Positions 1 to 7,354 are shown, numbered from the stretch's first letter. The stretch is DNA of 7,804 nt from SAT2750 sp964476375 (GCA_964476375.1 CAYYZW010000354.1:1-7804); one strand, 5' to 3'. Notes: generated by a model from the sequence alone, not told the origin. Program-made: numbers and translations.

Positions 1-187
1 TGGTCCAGCTCTGGCCCCTGTCCCTGGAACGATGCAGGTAGCTATGCGTGTAACCGTCCTTGTTGCGGACATCCTGCCCTAGCAGGTGTGCAGTGATAAA
101 GAGTCTGCCCTCCCTTGTCACCGAGAGGGCCGTCTCCCGCCCGGCAATATCGTGTAATTCCCGCTTTGACCAGGTCCGTCCCCCGTC
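1..187 (-). repeat. Edge copy of a 187-bp near-identical in-frame direct repeat
   Basis: Aligned at an offset of exactly 552 bases (184 codons), bases 1-187 match 553-739 with six mismatches and no gaps, at 80, 89, 105, 116, 133 and 153. Bases 1-79 are identical. Homology drops sharply beyond 187, inside the codons for the Asp box at D281. In protein terms the changes are P108 to H292, P115 to T299, T124 to R308 and three silent third-position changes. The left limit is unknown because the repeat reaches the window edge. Confidence 0.95.
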
Positions 188-1027
188 CACCGATGAGTAG
201 ATGATCATCCGCTCGGACTGGTCGTTGTTTCCCGGGTCGGTGGTCCTGCCAAGCGGCCAGGAGTTACCCGCCCCCACGCGAAGGATCGCGAAAAGCTTTC
301 CCGAGCGGGCCTGCCAGAGATGCGCCTCTCCAAACAGAGTGTAGGGATAGTCTTCCGGCACTTCGGTAAAATGGCTGGCGTATGTTTCCGGCCAGGTCCG
401 GCCGCCGTCGGTACTTCGCAGTATGACCGACCGGCAATTGGGTGCATGCTCGGAGATTCCCAGTAGCAGCGAGCCATCGGCACACTGCAGTACGTTGCGA
501 GTGGTCAGGCCGACAGTTCGTGGTCGAAATTCCTCGGGCTCCACCCGCCGGGTGGTCCAGCTCTGGCCCCTGTCCCTGGAACGATGCAGGTAGCTATGCG
601 TGTAACCGTCCTTGTTGCGGACATCCTGCCCGAGCAGGTGGGCAGTGATAAAGAGTGTGCCCTCCCTGGTCACCGAGAGGGCCGGCTCCCGCCCGGCAAT
701 ATCGGGTAATTCCCGCTTTGACCAGGTCCGTCCCCCGTCGGCCGAGCGGTAGAGAATCGCCTGCTCGGCCACCCTGCCGTTTTCCAGCCGGCGGCCGGTA
801 AACATGCTCAGCAGGAGTTCGCCACTGGGCAGCAGCACGATGGTCGGCTTGTAGTCCTCCACTTCTCCCAGCACGATCCGCTGGCAGGGAATCTTGTCGA
901 CCGGGAGCGCCTTCGGACGACGAACCTCGATAAACTCCTGGGCCCCGGCTTGGGCCGGCTGCAGACTGCAGATCAGCAAACCAAGCAGCAGGCACCACTG
1001 GCTGCCGGATAGAGGTTTCCTTTTCAC
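1..1027 (-). CDS. Sialidase-like Asp-box (BNR repeat) propeller protein, secreted, 3' end cut by window edge
   Basis: 342 residues are visible and the frame runs off the left edge. The start is GTG at 1027: an in-frame TGA lies just upstream, no ATG is available, and GAGGA (1039-1035) sits 7 nt before it. Residues 1-27 form a Sec signal peptide (KRK, then a Leu-rich core, probable cleavage after AQA). Asp boxes of the S-x-D-x-G-x-T/S-W type centre on D97, D152, D207, D281 and D336, with spacing 55, 55, 74 and 55, as expected of a sialidase-type beta-propeller with one box per blade. The family includes exo-sialidases, but many planctomycete members have unknown substrates and I cannot assign catalytic residues, so enzyme activity is inference. 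It is last in the four-gene run, 37 nt after the DUF1552 gene. Odd: residues 281-342 repeat residues 97-158 almost exactly, so the C-terminal part may be a duplication or an assembly artefact. Confidence 0.85.
   Translation of the reverse strand, partial: MKRKPLSGSQWCLLLGLLICSLQPAQAGAQEFIEVRRPKALPVDKIPCQRIVLGEVEDYKPTIVLLPSGELLLSMFTGRRLENGRVAEQAILYRSADGGRTWSKRELPDIAGREPALSVTREGTLFITAHLLGQDVRNKDGYTHSYLHRSRDRGQSWTTRRVEPEEFRPRTVGLTTRNVLQCADGSLLLGISEHAPNCRSVILRSTDGGRTWPETYASHFTEVPEDYPYTLFGEAHLWQARSGKLFAILRVGAGNSWPLGRTTDPGNNDQSERMIIYSSVDGGRTWSKRELHDIAGRETALSVTREGRLFITAHLLGQDVRNKDGYTHSYLHRSRDRGQSWT
553..739 (-). repeat. Inner copy of the 187-bp in-frame direct repeat
   Basis: This is the first copy in reading order, coding residues 97-158 of the sialidase-like protein (two Asp boxes, D97 and D152). 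It continues smoothly into unique sequence on both sides, so it is the better candidate for the authentic locus if the edge copy is artefactual. Confidence 0.95.
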
Positions 1028-1034
1028 GGCAATG

Positions 1035-1039
1035 TCCTC
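1035..1039 (-). promoter_or_regulatory. Ribosome binding site deciding the GTG start
   Basis: GAGGA lies 7 nt upstream of the GTG at 1027. With the in-frame stop upstream it fixes GTG as the start of the sialidase-like gene, which has no ATG near its signal peptide. Confidence 0.6.
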
Positions 1040-1064
1040 GTGTGATCAGGGAGAGAGCAGGGGA

Positions 1065-2381
1065 CTAGATCTCCGCCAGCCGTTCCTGCGAATCACCAAA
1101 CTCCTCCAGGTGGACATCGCATTTGTCCATCATCGAGAGGAACAGGCTACACATCTTGCGGTTTGACTTGCCGGTGTAGTCGAGTACTCGACCGGTTTCA
1201 AGTTTCCCACCACCACCACCGAGCAAAACGACCGGCAGCTTGGAAGCGTCGTGAATCCCGGACATCATGCTGGAACACATCATCAACATCGAGTTATCCA
1301 GCGCCGTCCGTTCTCCTTCCTGGATCGCGTCCAGCTTGCCAGCAATATAGGCAAGTTGTTCCAGGCAAAAGTGGTTCACTTTCAGCCAGTCGGGCGATTC
1401 GACACCGCGATCGGAGTGCGAAAGCTCGTGGTGTCCCACTTCCACGCCCAGGTGCGGGAATTGAAGGTAACTGTGGTCGTTATTGAGCTTCAACGTCGAG
1501 ACGCGCGTCGTATCGGTTTGAAATGCCAGTACAAGGATATCGCACATCAATCGCGCATGGTCCGCGAGATTCTGGGGAATGCCCTCCGCGGGGCGTGGGA
1601 TGTTGGGCTTGTCGAGTGTTGGCCGCCAGCCCTGCAACTCGCCCTGCTGACCCGCTTGTTCGATGCGTCGTTCCACCTCCCGCACGGAGTTGAGATACTC
1701 GTCGAGCTTCTGTTGATCGCGCCGGCTGACTTTCTTGCGGAAACGCGTTGCTTCACCCAGCACAGCGTCGAGAACGCTCTGCTCGCCGCGCTCGGCCTGG
1801 TCCTTGAACAAGCGGTCAAAGGCGAGTGCCGGATAGAGCTCCAGGGGCGTCGGGGCGGTGGGAGAACTCCAGGAAATGTGCGAGCTGTAGAGCATTGAGT
1901 AATTCTTGTGAATCCCGGGATTCGATCGCTCGCAACCGAGGACCAGGCTCGGTACCTTCGTCGACCTCGCGTAATGCTGCGCGACGACCTGGTCAAAGCT
2001 GGTCCCGCTGCGAATCTCGCCCCCGTCGGCAAGCGGCGCACCGGACAGCATGTTTCCGGTCTGCGAGCTGTGGATGTTGCCCTTGAGCGCTTGCTCGTTG
2101 TACAACCCGCCGACAAAGAGCAGCTTTTCGCGGAAGTCCCTCAGTGGCTCAAGCACCTTGCCAAGTTCCATCTCCTTGCCAGCACCCCTGGCCCACCAAT
2201 GGCCCGCGTGGAATCCGCTGCCGGAAAACAATACCGCCACGCGGACGGGAGCCTGGCTTGCCGGCTCGGACGATTTGGGACGGCTCTCATCGCCCCACAC
2301 CAGGGAGGACTCCATCCACGGCAAAGCCATCGTCACCCCTACGCCACGGAGCAACGTGCGACGAGACAGGTGATTTTTCAT
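1065..2381 (-). CDS. DUF1552 family secreted protein with Tat signal
   Basis: 438 residues. I chose ATG at 2381 rather than the ATG 81 bases upstream because GGAGAG (2392-2387) is 5 nt before it and a twin-arginine signal then begins at once (SRRTLLRG, residues 6-13, followed by a hydrophobic stretch). The longer form would add 27 unlikely residues overlapping the preceding gene. The body matches the planctomycete DUF1552 family: an N-terminal strand segment (RVAVLFSGSG), the LEPLRDFREKLLFVGGL segment, an HISWSS block followed by a proline-rich stretch, HHELSHSD at 317-324, and a glycine run (GGGGG) near the end. Length is normal for the family. Its biochemical function is not established; DUF1552 genes typically sit directly beside DUF1592-type genes, as here (70 nt downstream). 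The Tat signal implies export in folded form. Function in this organism is unknown. Confidence 0.93.
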   Translation of the reverse strand: MKNHLSRRTLLRGVGVTMALPWMESSLVWGDESRPKSSEPASQAPVRVAVLFSGSGFHAGHWWARGAGKEMELGKVLEPLRDFREKLLFVGGLYNEQALKGNIHSSQTGNMLSGAPLADGGEIRSGTSFDQVVAQHYARSTKVPSLVLGCERSNPGIHKNYSMLYSSHISWSSPTAPTPLELYPALAFDRLFKDQAERGEQSVLDAVLGEATRFRKKVSRRDQQKLDEYLNSVREVERRIEQAGQQGELQGWRPTLDKPNIPRPAEGIPQNLADHARLMCDILVLAFQTDTTRVSTLKLNNDHSYLQFPHLGVEVGHHELSHSDRGVESPDWLKVNHFCLEQLAYIAGKLDAIQEGERTALDNSMLMMCSSMMSGIHDASKLPVVLLGGGGGKLETGRVLDYTGKSNRKMCSLFLSMMDKCDVHLEEFGDSQERLAEI

Positions 2382-2386
2382 GGGAA

Positions 2387-2392
2387 CTCTCC
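2387..2392 (-). promoter_or_regulatory. Ribosome binding site of the DUF1552 gene
   Basis: GGAGAG sits 5 nt upstream of ATG 2381. This strong Shine-Dalgarno match decides the start over the upstream in-frame ATG at 2462. Confidence 0.65.
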
Positions 2393-2451
2393 GTTCACTT
2401 CGTTCGACCTGCGGGCAAGGCCTATTGTACACGTTTCCAGCCTCTCCTTTG

Positions 2452-5400
2452 TCAGGGGGCAAACGATTTCCCCCTGATCATGCGGAACTGTTGACTCGCC
2501 ACAATGGTCTCCACCGCCACCGAAAAACGGAAGTCGTTTTCAGCCAGGCGATCGAGCATCGCATCGACCAGCGGACGATCGGAGAGTTGCAGTTCTCGGC
2601 CAATCGCGTATCCCAGTAGTTTTCGGCAAAACTGCCGTAAGAACTGCTCTCGACGCTGCTCCAAAAGGTAATCCCGCAAGCCGGCTAAACCATCGATCGC
2701 TGTCCCGTCGGGAAGCGTCGTCCGGGCATCGATCGAGAGACCGGCCGCATCCTCTCCGCGGTGGCGGCCAATCGCATCAAAGTGTTCCAGGGCAAAGCCG
2801 AAGGGGTCAATACGGGCGTGGCATGTGGCGCAGGCCATGTCACTGCTGTGCCGCTCGATCAACTGGCGTTCGGTCAATCCCGGCGGGATATCGTCGGCAA
2901 GCTGCGGCACGTTTTTTGGCGGCCGGGGCAGTTTCTCGCCAAGCAGGGCCTCGCTGACCCAGTTGCCTCGCAGGATGGGGCTCGTGCGCGATGCGCCCGA
3001 TTGCTTCGCCAACGTTGTCGCCAGGCCCAGAATACCACCACGACCGTGTTGCTGGATGCCCTCCACGCGTCGCCATCCCTCGCCCTCGACTCCCGGCACG
3101 CCATAGAACCTGGCCAACCGCTCGTTCAGAAACGTGTGGTCGGCATTTAACAGGTCCAGCAACGATCCGTCACGCTGAAAAAGGTCGGTCAAGAAAAGGA
3201 CTGATTCCTCGTACATGGTGCCGCGCAGTTCCGCGAACCGGGGAAACTGCTTCTCGGTTTTTTGTTCAAGCGGATCGAAATCATGGATCTGCAGCCATTG
3301 GCAGGCAAATTCGGTCGCCAGCCGTCGCACGCGCCCGTCCTGGAGCATCCGCTGGGTCTGCCGCGCGAACACGGCTGGTTCGTGCAGCCCGTCTCTCTTG
3401 GCCAGGGTGCGCAGCTCGTCATCGGGCATCGACGACCAGAGAAAGTAGCTGAGCCGGCTCGCCAGCTCCCAGTCGGTCACCACCGCGGCCTTCGTTCCCT
3501 CGGGCGGTTCCTCGAGCCTGTACAGGAATGGAGAGGCGACGAAAACTCGCGCCAGCGACAGACGAAATGCCTCCTCGTGTGAGAGTGCCAGCTGGCGAAG
3601 CTGCCCGTAGAGGTTCCGCAGTTCGCTCTCTTCGGTTTCCGAGACCGGGCGGCGCCAGGCCCGCGCCGTAAAATCGATCAGTTGATCGAGGTGCCGTGAT
3701 TCGCTCATGACGAGCTGATTTCGAAATTCTTCAGCCCGTTCGTTGAATGACCTGATCGCATCGTCAAAGATCCCGGTCTGCGGGTGATCGACGGTCGTTT
3801 CCAGCAGAGAGTCCAGGACGTCGACCAGCTTCAGTGGCTCACGGCTCACGTAACGCAATTCGTCCCAGAGCCTGTCGAGCCGGGCCTCCTGGTCGTCGCT
3901 GAGCATCAACCGCGCCAGGTGATCGTCCTCACGGTACAGCAAGGTGAGGGTCAGCAGTTCGTCAACCGGCACGATCTGCGTGTAGCAGAGCGCCGCTGGA
4001 AACAGGTTACGAAAATCACCCATCGCCGCTTCAAAGCGTTTCCGAGCTTGACTCTTTTCGGCAACGAGAACCGGGTGCCGGTAGGAGACGGTTCGCTTGT
4101 CGGCCCCGATGTTGACATGTTCAAACTTGATACTCACCTCGGCGGCCAGCAGCCCGGACCTGGCGGAGGGAGTGCCACCCACCACCTCGGCCTGCACGCT
4201 CCCTTCGCCGCCCTTGGCCGGATCAAGCGAGGCCGTGGTCACAAGCTCTCGCCCGGCCAGGCTGGCGGGAACGCGAATCGTGATCACCGACGGGGCGCGA
4301 ACAGCAACAGAGGCCGCGTCGGTTGATCTGCCGTCGCCCGCCAACCAGTCCTGCAGCACGACGTCAGGTTTTCCTTCCGCAACAAGCCGTGGCTGGGTCC
4401 AGATCACAAAGTCGTGCTCATTCCCGTCGCCCGCATCCCCCACGAGGAGCGAGACGACGCACTCCCTTGCCTCCTCTCCCTCCTCGGGCGCCGGAATCTG
4501 GAAATGGAATTCATGTTCCGCCAGCAGTGGACTGGCCGCCTCCATCCACCTCGATCGGCTCCCCTTTCGCCCCAGCAGCCCGACCGGGTTGAACGTCCAG
4601 AGTCCTTTCTGCCAGTCCAGTACATGGCGGGTCAGTCCCACGGCACCTTCCAGCCCGGCACGGCGCCATCGCGAACGCAGGTCATCCAACAGGAGTGACC
4701 GGTCATCCCCGGTCAGCGCCGACCACAGCAGGCCGAGGTACTTGGCATTCAGGCCATGTTCCTTCGCAACGCCCTCGATTGTCTTGTCACCCGCCCGGAG
4801 CGAATCGCGTTCGGCAAGCGTTGCGGCAAAGTACCTCTCCAGCGGCAAGCGGCCCGCGTTTCCAAGATGGGACATGCCGTACCCGTAGTGGTCCGCAAGC
4901 TTCTCGACGACACTGAAGTCACTATAAAATGCACGAATCTCTGCCAGACTCTCATCGGTCCAGTCGCGCGGCGTCGTGTTGGGCGAGAATCGAAACCCGT
5001 CCGGCAGCAAGACCGCGTGCGCGGCGATCTCCTTTCCCGCATCAAGGTATTTCCGCAGCAGGCCGGGCGACATCACCAGCGCGTTGCCCGTGTTCGTAAA
5101 ACCCTCCCCGGCAGCTCCCTCGCTGGGAAACTCACGGGCAGGATCCAGCGGAACCCCTGTCAAGTCACGCAGCGTGTAGGTGAACTCGGCATTATTCAGC
5201 CGCCGCAAGACCACCGGCCCGGGATCCCCGGCACGGTCCAGCGCCTGGGCATGAAGGAACTGTTCGACCCACTTCCGCAGACCCTCCCGTTCTGACACCG
5301 TGGGTTGTTCCGCGTCCTCCGGTGGCATCTCCCCGTTGTCGAGCATCTCGACCACCTTCAGCCAGACTCCCTCGTCAGCCCGCACACCCCGGATCGTGGC

Positions 5401-5625
5401 AAACCGTTCAAGATCCAGGTCCCCTTCCTTGACAGCCGTCGCATGGCATTCCAGGCACAATCGTTCCAGCAGCGGCCGCACCTGCCGCTTGTACTCACCG
5501 CCGAGGGCGGCAAAGGATCGCGGCGTGTCCGCAGCGATCCCGGCAGGAGCGAACAGGAGTCCTATTCCAAGACACCAGCAGAGCGTCGACGACAAGTGGT
5601 GCCTGTTCATAACCATCCTGTTCAT
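2452..5625 (-). CDS. DUF1592-type multidomain protein with two c-type haem motifs (PSCyt1, DUF1587, DUF1595, DUF1592, DUF1588, DUF1585)
   Basis: 1057 residues. A Sec signal peptide ends near residue 31 (AGIA/AD). Domains in order: planctomycete cytochrome-like segment with haem motif CLECH (57-61); DUF1587 around 138-205 (RRLNNAEFTYTLRDLTG); a long middle region with a beta-rich, lectin-like stretch (DAGDGNEHDFVIW); DUF1595 around 650-710 (ARAWRRPV, W657); DUF1592 around 715-845 (SRLSYFLWSSMPDDEL, W730); DUF1588 around 855-950 with a second haem motif CATCH (932-936); DUF1585 around 970-1050. The order and length are usual for the long form of this family. Two CxxCH motifs suggest covalent haem attachment outside the cytoplasm; the reaction is unknown. 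Start is ambiguous: ATG 5625 has AGGTG only 2 nt away, whereas ATG 5610 has CAGGA 5 nt away and still gives a full signal peptide (1052 residues). It lies 56 nt after DUF1501 and 70 nt before DUF1552. Confidence 0.94.
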   Translation of the reverse strand: MNRMVMNRHHLSSTLCWCLGIGLLFAPAGIAADTPRSFAALGGEYKRQVRPLLERLCLECHATAVKEGDLDLERFATIRGVRADEGVWLKVVEMLDNGEMPPEDAEQPTVSEREGLRKWVEQFLHAQALDRAGDPGPVVLRRLNNAEFTYTLRDLTGVPLDPAREFPSEGAAGEGFTNTGNALVMSPGLLRKYLDAGKEIAAHAVLLPDGFRFSPNTTPRDWTDESLAEIRAFYSDFSVVEKLADHYGYGMSHLGNAGRLPLERYFAATLAERDSLRAGDKTIEGVAKEHGLNAKYLGLLWSALTGDDRSLLLDDLRSRWRRAGLEGAVGLTRHVLDWQKGLWTFNPVGLLGRKGSRSRWMEAASPLLAEHEFHFQIPAPEEGEEARECVVSLLVGDAGDGNEHDFVIWTQPRLVAEGKPDVVLQDWLAGDGRSTDAASVAVRAPSVITIRVPASLAGRELVTTASLDPAKGGEGSVQAEVVGGTPSARSGLLAAEVSIKFEHVNIGADKRTVSYRHPVLVAEKSQARKRFEAAMGDFRNLFPAALCYTQIVPVDELLTLTLLYREDDHLARLMLSDDQEARLDRLWDELRYVSREPLKLVDVLDSLLETTVDHPQTGIFDDAIRSFNERAEEFRNQLVMSESRHLDQLIDFTARAWRRPVSETEESELRNLYGQLRQLALSHEEAFRLSLARVFVASPFLYRLEEPPEGTKAAVVTDWELASRLSYFLWSSMPDDELRTLAKRDGLHEPAVFARQTQRMLQDGRVRRLATEFACQWLQIHDFDPLEQKTEKQFPRFAELRGTMYEESVLFLTDLFQRDGSLLDLLNADHTFLNERLARFYGVPGVEGEGWRRVEGIQQHGRGGILGLATTLAKQSGASRTSPILRGNWVSEALLGEKLPRPPKNVPQLADDIPPGLTERQLIERHSSDMACATCHARIDPFGFALEHFDAIGRHRGEDAAGLSIDARTTLPDGTAIDGLAGLRDYLLEQRREQFLRQFCRKLLGYAIGRELQLSDRPLVDAMLDRLAENDFRFSVAVETIVASQQFRMIRGKSFAP
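5616..5620 (-). promoter_or_regulatory. Possible ribosome binding site favouring the internal ATG at 5610
   Basis: CAGGA lies 5 nt before ATG 5610. It is part of a short direct duplication (ATGAACAGG occurs twice, 15 nt apart), so the first start codon's own coding sequence supplies the Shine-Dalgarno element for the second. It suggests translation may begin at 5610. Confidence 0.4.
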
Positions 5626-5681
5626 ATCACCTGCCAGCTTGCTTGTTCACAGGGCCAGGAGATTTTTTCTGCCGGCAGATG

Positions 5682-7070
5682 TCAAAGCAGTTCACGAATG
5701 GGGGTACCCCTGGCCAGGATCGGAATCGGCCGTCCTGCCAGGTTATGAAATTCCCTGTGAATATCGATCCCAAGATGGTGGTACATCGTGGCAAGCATAT
5801 CGTAGGGCCAGAGGCGGCGGTCCCTGGGAATTTCTCCCTTGGAGGTCGATGCACCTATCACCTGTCCACAGCGGAAGCCCCCTCCCGAAACAAGCACACT
5901 CTGCAAATCACCCCAGTGGTCACGCCCGGCATCCTTGTTCATCCTCGGTGTACGACCAAACTCACCCCAGACAACCAGCAGCACTTTCTTGTCCAGGCTG
6001 CGCTCGTGGAGATCCTCGATCAACGCCGTTACCGCCCGGTCCATGCGAGGGCAGGCCTTGTTCATGCCCGGTTCCAGCTGACGGTGCAGGTCCCATCCTG
6101 AACTACTGAGTCCAATGCCCGGATCGACAACCGTGACGAACGTCACACCCGCCTCCACGAGGCGACGTGCCAGCAGCGCCGTTTGCCCGGGCCGTGTCGG
6201 TCCGTAACGTTCCCGCGTGCGCTGGTCTTCTGACTCCAGGTCAAAAGCCTTCCTGGCACGGGGTCCGGCGATCATCTCGAACGCCGACTGCTGAAAATGG
6301 TCCATCGCATCCATCATTCCCGAGTGGTCAGCCTCGCGCCGCAGACGGTCAATCCGCGCCAGCAACTGGCGTCGACTGGCCAGGGACGAGAGGGTCAACC
6401 CGTCCGCCAGGTCGAGATTGCCGACGCGGAATTCGCGGTCCTGTCCCGGATCCTTTCCGTCACCTGTCCTCTTGTCGAGAATCACGTAGGGATCGTGTTG
6501 CCGGCCAAGGTAGGCTGCACTGTGGGGATAGTGTCGGCCGGGAACCGTGTCGAGCGGATAACCGATGTGAACATACGGCGTCATTGCCCGGTGATTGGCT
6601 CCACGCACCAGGCCTGTTATCGAGCCGATCGACGGGTGACTTGAGCCCTTGAAGGGATTCACCCCGTTGGCCTTGGCATCATGGCCTGTCTGGCACCAGT
6701 GCATGCCATGCTGGTGGTCACTGTTGTCGTGCCCCATGCTGCGGATCAAGGTCACCTTGTCGATCACGCTGGCGTGCATCGGCAGTGTTTCACAGATCTG
6801 GATCCCGGGCACATTGGTCGAGATCGTCTTGAAGGGCCCGCGAAAGTCACTTGGAGCGTCAGGCTTGGGGTCGTAAGTTTCCTGGTGGCTTGCCGCACCC
6901 CCCAGCCAGTACTGGATCACCGCCGTGTCGGCCGGAAGCTGCCCGGCGACTGCAGCCATCGCTCGTCCTTCCAGGATGGCTGGCAGGCTGAGGCACCCAG
7001 GGCCTGCCCCGAGGAACATCCGGCGACTGAGCATCGCCTGCCGATAGCCCGCGCATCCGGTTCCCACCAT
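5682..7070 (-). CDS. DUF1501 family sulfatase-like secreted protein with Tat signal
   Basis: 462 residues from ATG 7070, which has AAGGTG 5 nt upstream. ATG 7034 (residue 13) is an alternative that would start right at the Tat signal but has a poorly spaced Shine-Dalgarno. The twin-arginine motif is SRRMFLG (15-21), followed by a hydrophobic segment. Family hallmarks are visible: VIQYWLGGAASHQETYDPKP near the N-terminus, the His-rich MGHDNSDHQHGMHW block with H114, H119, H121 and H124, VVWGEFGRTPR with E370, and GRDHW at 382-386. DUF1501 belongs to the alkaline phosphatase/sulfatase-like superfamily, but its reaction is not established; the conserved acidic and His residues may bind metal (inference). 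It is first in the four-gene run and sits behind a candidate promoter. Its usual neighbour is a DUF1549/DUF1553 protein; here it precedes a DUF1592-type gene. Confidence 0.94.
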   Translation of the reverse strand: MVGTGCAGYRQAMLSRRMFLGAGPGCLSLPAILEGRAMAAVAGQLPADTAVIQYWLGGAASHQETYDPKPDAPSDFRGPFKTISTNVPGIQICETLPMHASVIDKVTLIRSMGHDNSDHQHGMHWCQTGHDAKANGVNPFKGSSHPSIGSITGLVRGANHRAMTPYVHIGYPLDTVPGRHYPHSAAYLGRQHDPYVILDKRTGDGKDPGQDREFRVGNLDLADGLTLSSLASRRQLLARIDRLRREADHSGMMDAMDHFQQSAFEMIAGPRARKAFDLESEDQRTRERYGPTRPGQTALLARRLVEAGVTFVTVVDPGIGLSSSGWDLHRQLEPGMNKACPRMDRAVTALIEDLHERSLDKKVLLVVWGEFGRTPRMNKDAGRDHWGDLQSVLVSGGGFRCGQVIGASTSKGEIPRDRRLWPYDMLATMYHHLGIDIHREFHNLAGRPIPILARGTPIRELL

Positions 7071-7075
7071 GGTGT

Positions 7076-7081
7076 CACCTT
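7076..7081 (-). promoter_or_regulatory. Ribosome binding site of the DUF1501 gene
   Basis: AAGGTG lies 5 nt upstream of ATG 7070, one mismatch from AAGGAG. It favours 7070 over the in-frame ATG at 7034. Confidence 0.5.
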
Positions 7082-7126
7082 GGTTACCACCTTGAACAAG
7101 TACCCCTCGCCGGGCACCGCTCGCTT

Positions 7127-7155
7127 ATTGTATCAACCGCCCCTGATCGCACCAA
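7127..7155 (-). promoter_or_regulatory. Candidate sigma-70-type promoter for the DUF1501-led operon
   Basis: The -10 is TACAAT (7132-7127, five of six consensus positions) and the -35 is TTGGTG (7155-7150, only three of six), with a 17-nt spacer. Transcription would begin near 7120 and give a leader of about 50 nt before ATG 7070. It lies in the only sizeable gap upstream of the four-gene run, just after the tRNA. The -35 is weak, so confidence is limited. Confidence 0.35.
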
Positions 7156-7156
7156 G

Positions 7157-7167
7157 AAAAGAAAAAA
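7157..7167 (-). terminator. T-rich tract after the tRNA, possible transcription stop
   Basis: On the minus strand a run of six T, one C and four T begins about 12 nt past the tRNA 3' end. No stable GC-rich hairpin precedes it other than the tRNA fold itself. It may end the tRNA transcript, with the tRNA structure acting as the stem; this is inference. Confidence 0.25.
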
Positions 7168-7178
7168 CGCTTTCAAAA

Positions 7179-7251
<73 letters not shown>

Positions 7252-7354
7252 CCGCAAAAAATACTGTCGGTGTTCCACAGCCTTACTTGATACCACCAAG
7301 CGGAAACGATCAAGCGGGCTGGCATGATCGAGAACCCTCGGCCGATCCAGGAAG

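Noticed and set aside
594..998. 134-codon minus-strand frame inside the sialidase-like gene
   Set aside because: It overlaps the sialidase-like gene in a different frame; the GTG-started frame shows the signal peptide and Asp boxes.
1202..1225. CCA-type trinucleotide run (+ strand)
   Set aside because: It encodes the glycine run expected near the C-terminus of DUF1552 proteins and is short; it is not a notable repeat.
2424..2429. TACAAT, a -10-like hexamer between the DUF1592-type and DUF1552 genes
   Set aside because: No acceptable -35 lies at 16-18 nt (the nearest TTGACA-like hexamer is about 20 nt away), so an internal promoter is not supported.
2382..2462. N-terminal 27-residue extension of the DUF1552 protein
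   Set aside because: It would overlap the end of the preceding gene, place a charged non-signal segment before the Tat motif, and ignore the strong GGAGAG site at 2392-2387.
1908..2477. 189-codon plus-strand open frame opposite DUF1552
   Set aside because: Antisense shadow of a recognised family; the translation has no domain or signal features.
4097..4888. 263-codon plus-strand open frame opposite the DUF1592-type gene
   Set aside because: The translation is Ser/Pro/Arg-rich with no family features, and it lies wholly antisense to a strongly supported gene. High-GC genes with biased third positions routinely create such shadows.
5300..6109. 269-codon plus-strand open frame across the DUF1592/DUF1501 junction
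   Set aside because: It crosses two well-supported genes on the other strand and has low-complexity composition with no recognisable domain.
7322..7348. Imperfect inverted repeat after the broken gene (GATC...CGAG-GGTT-CTCG-ATC)
   Set aside because: The stem is bulged and no T-tract follows on the minus strand, so I do not call a terminator.
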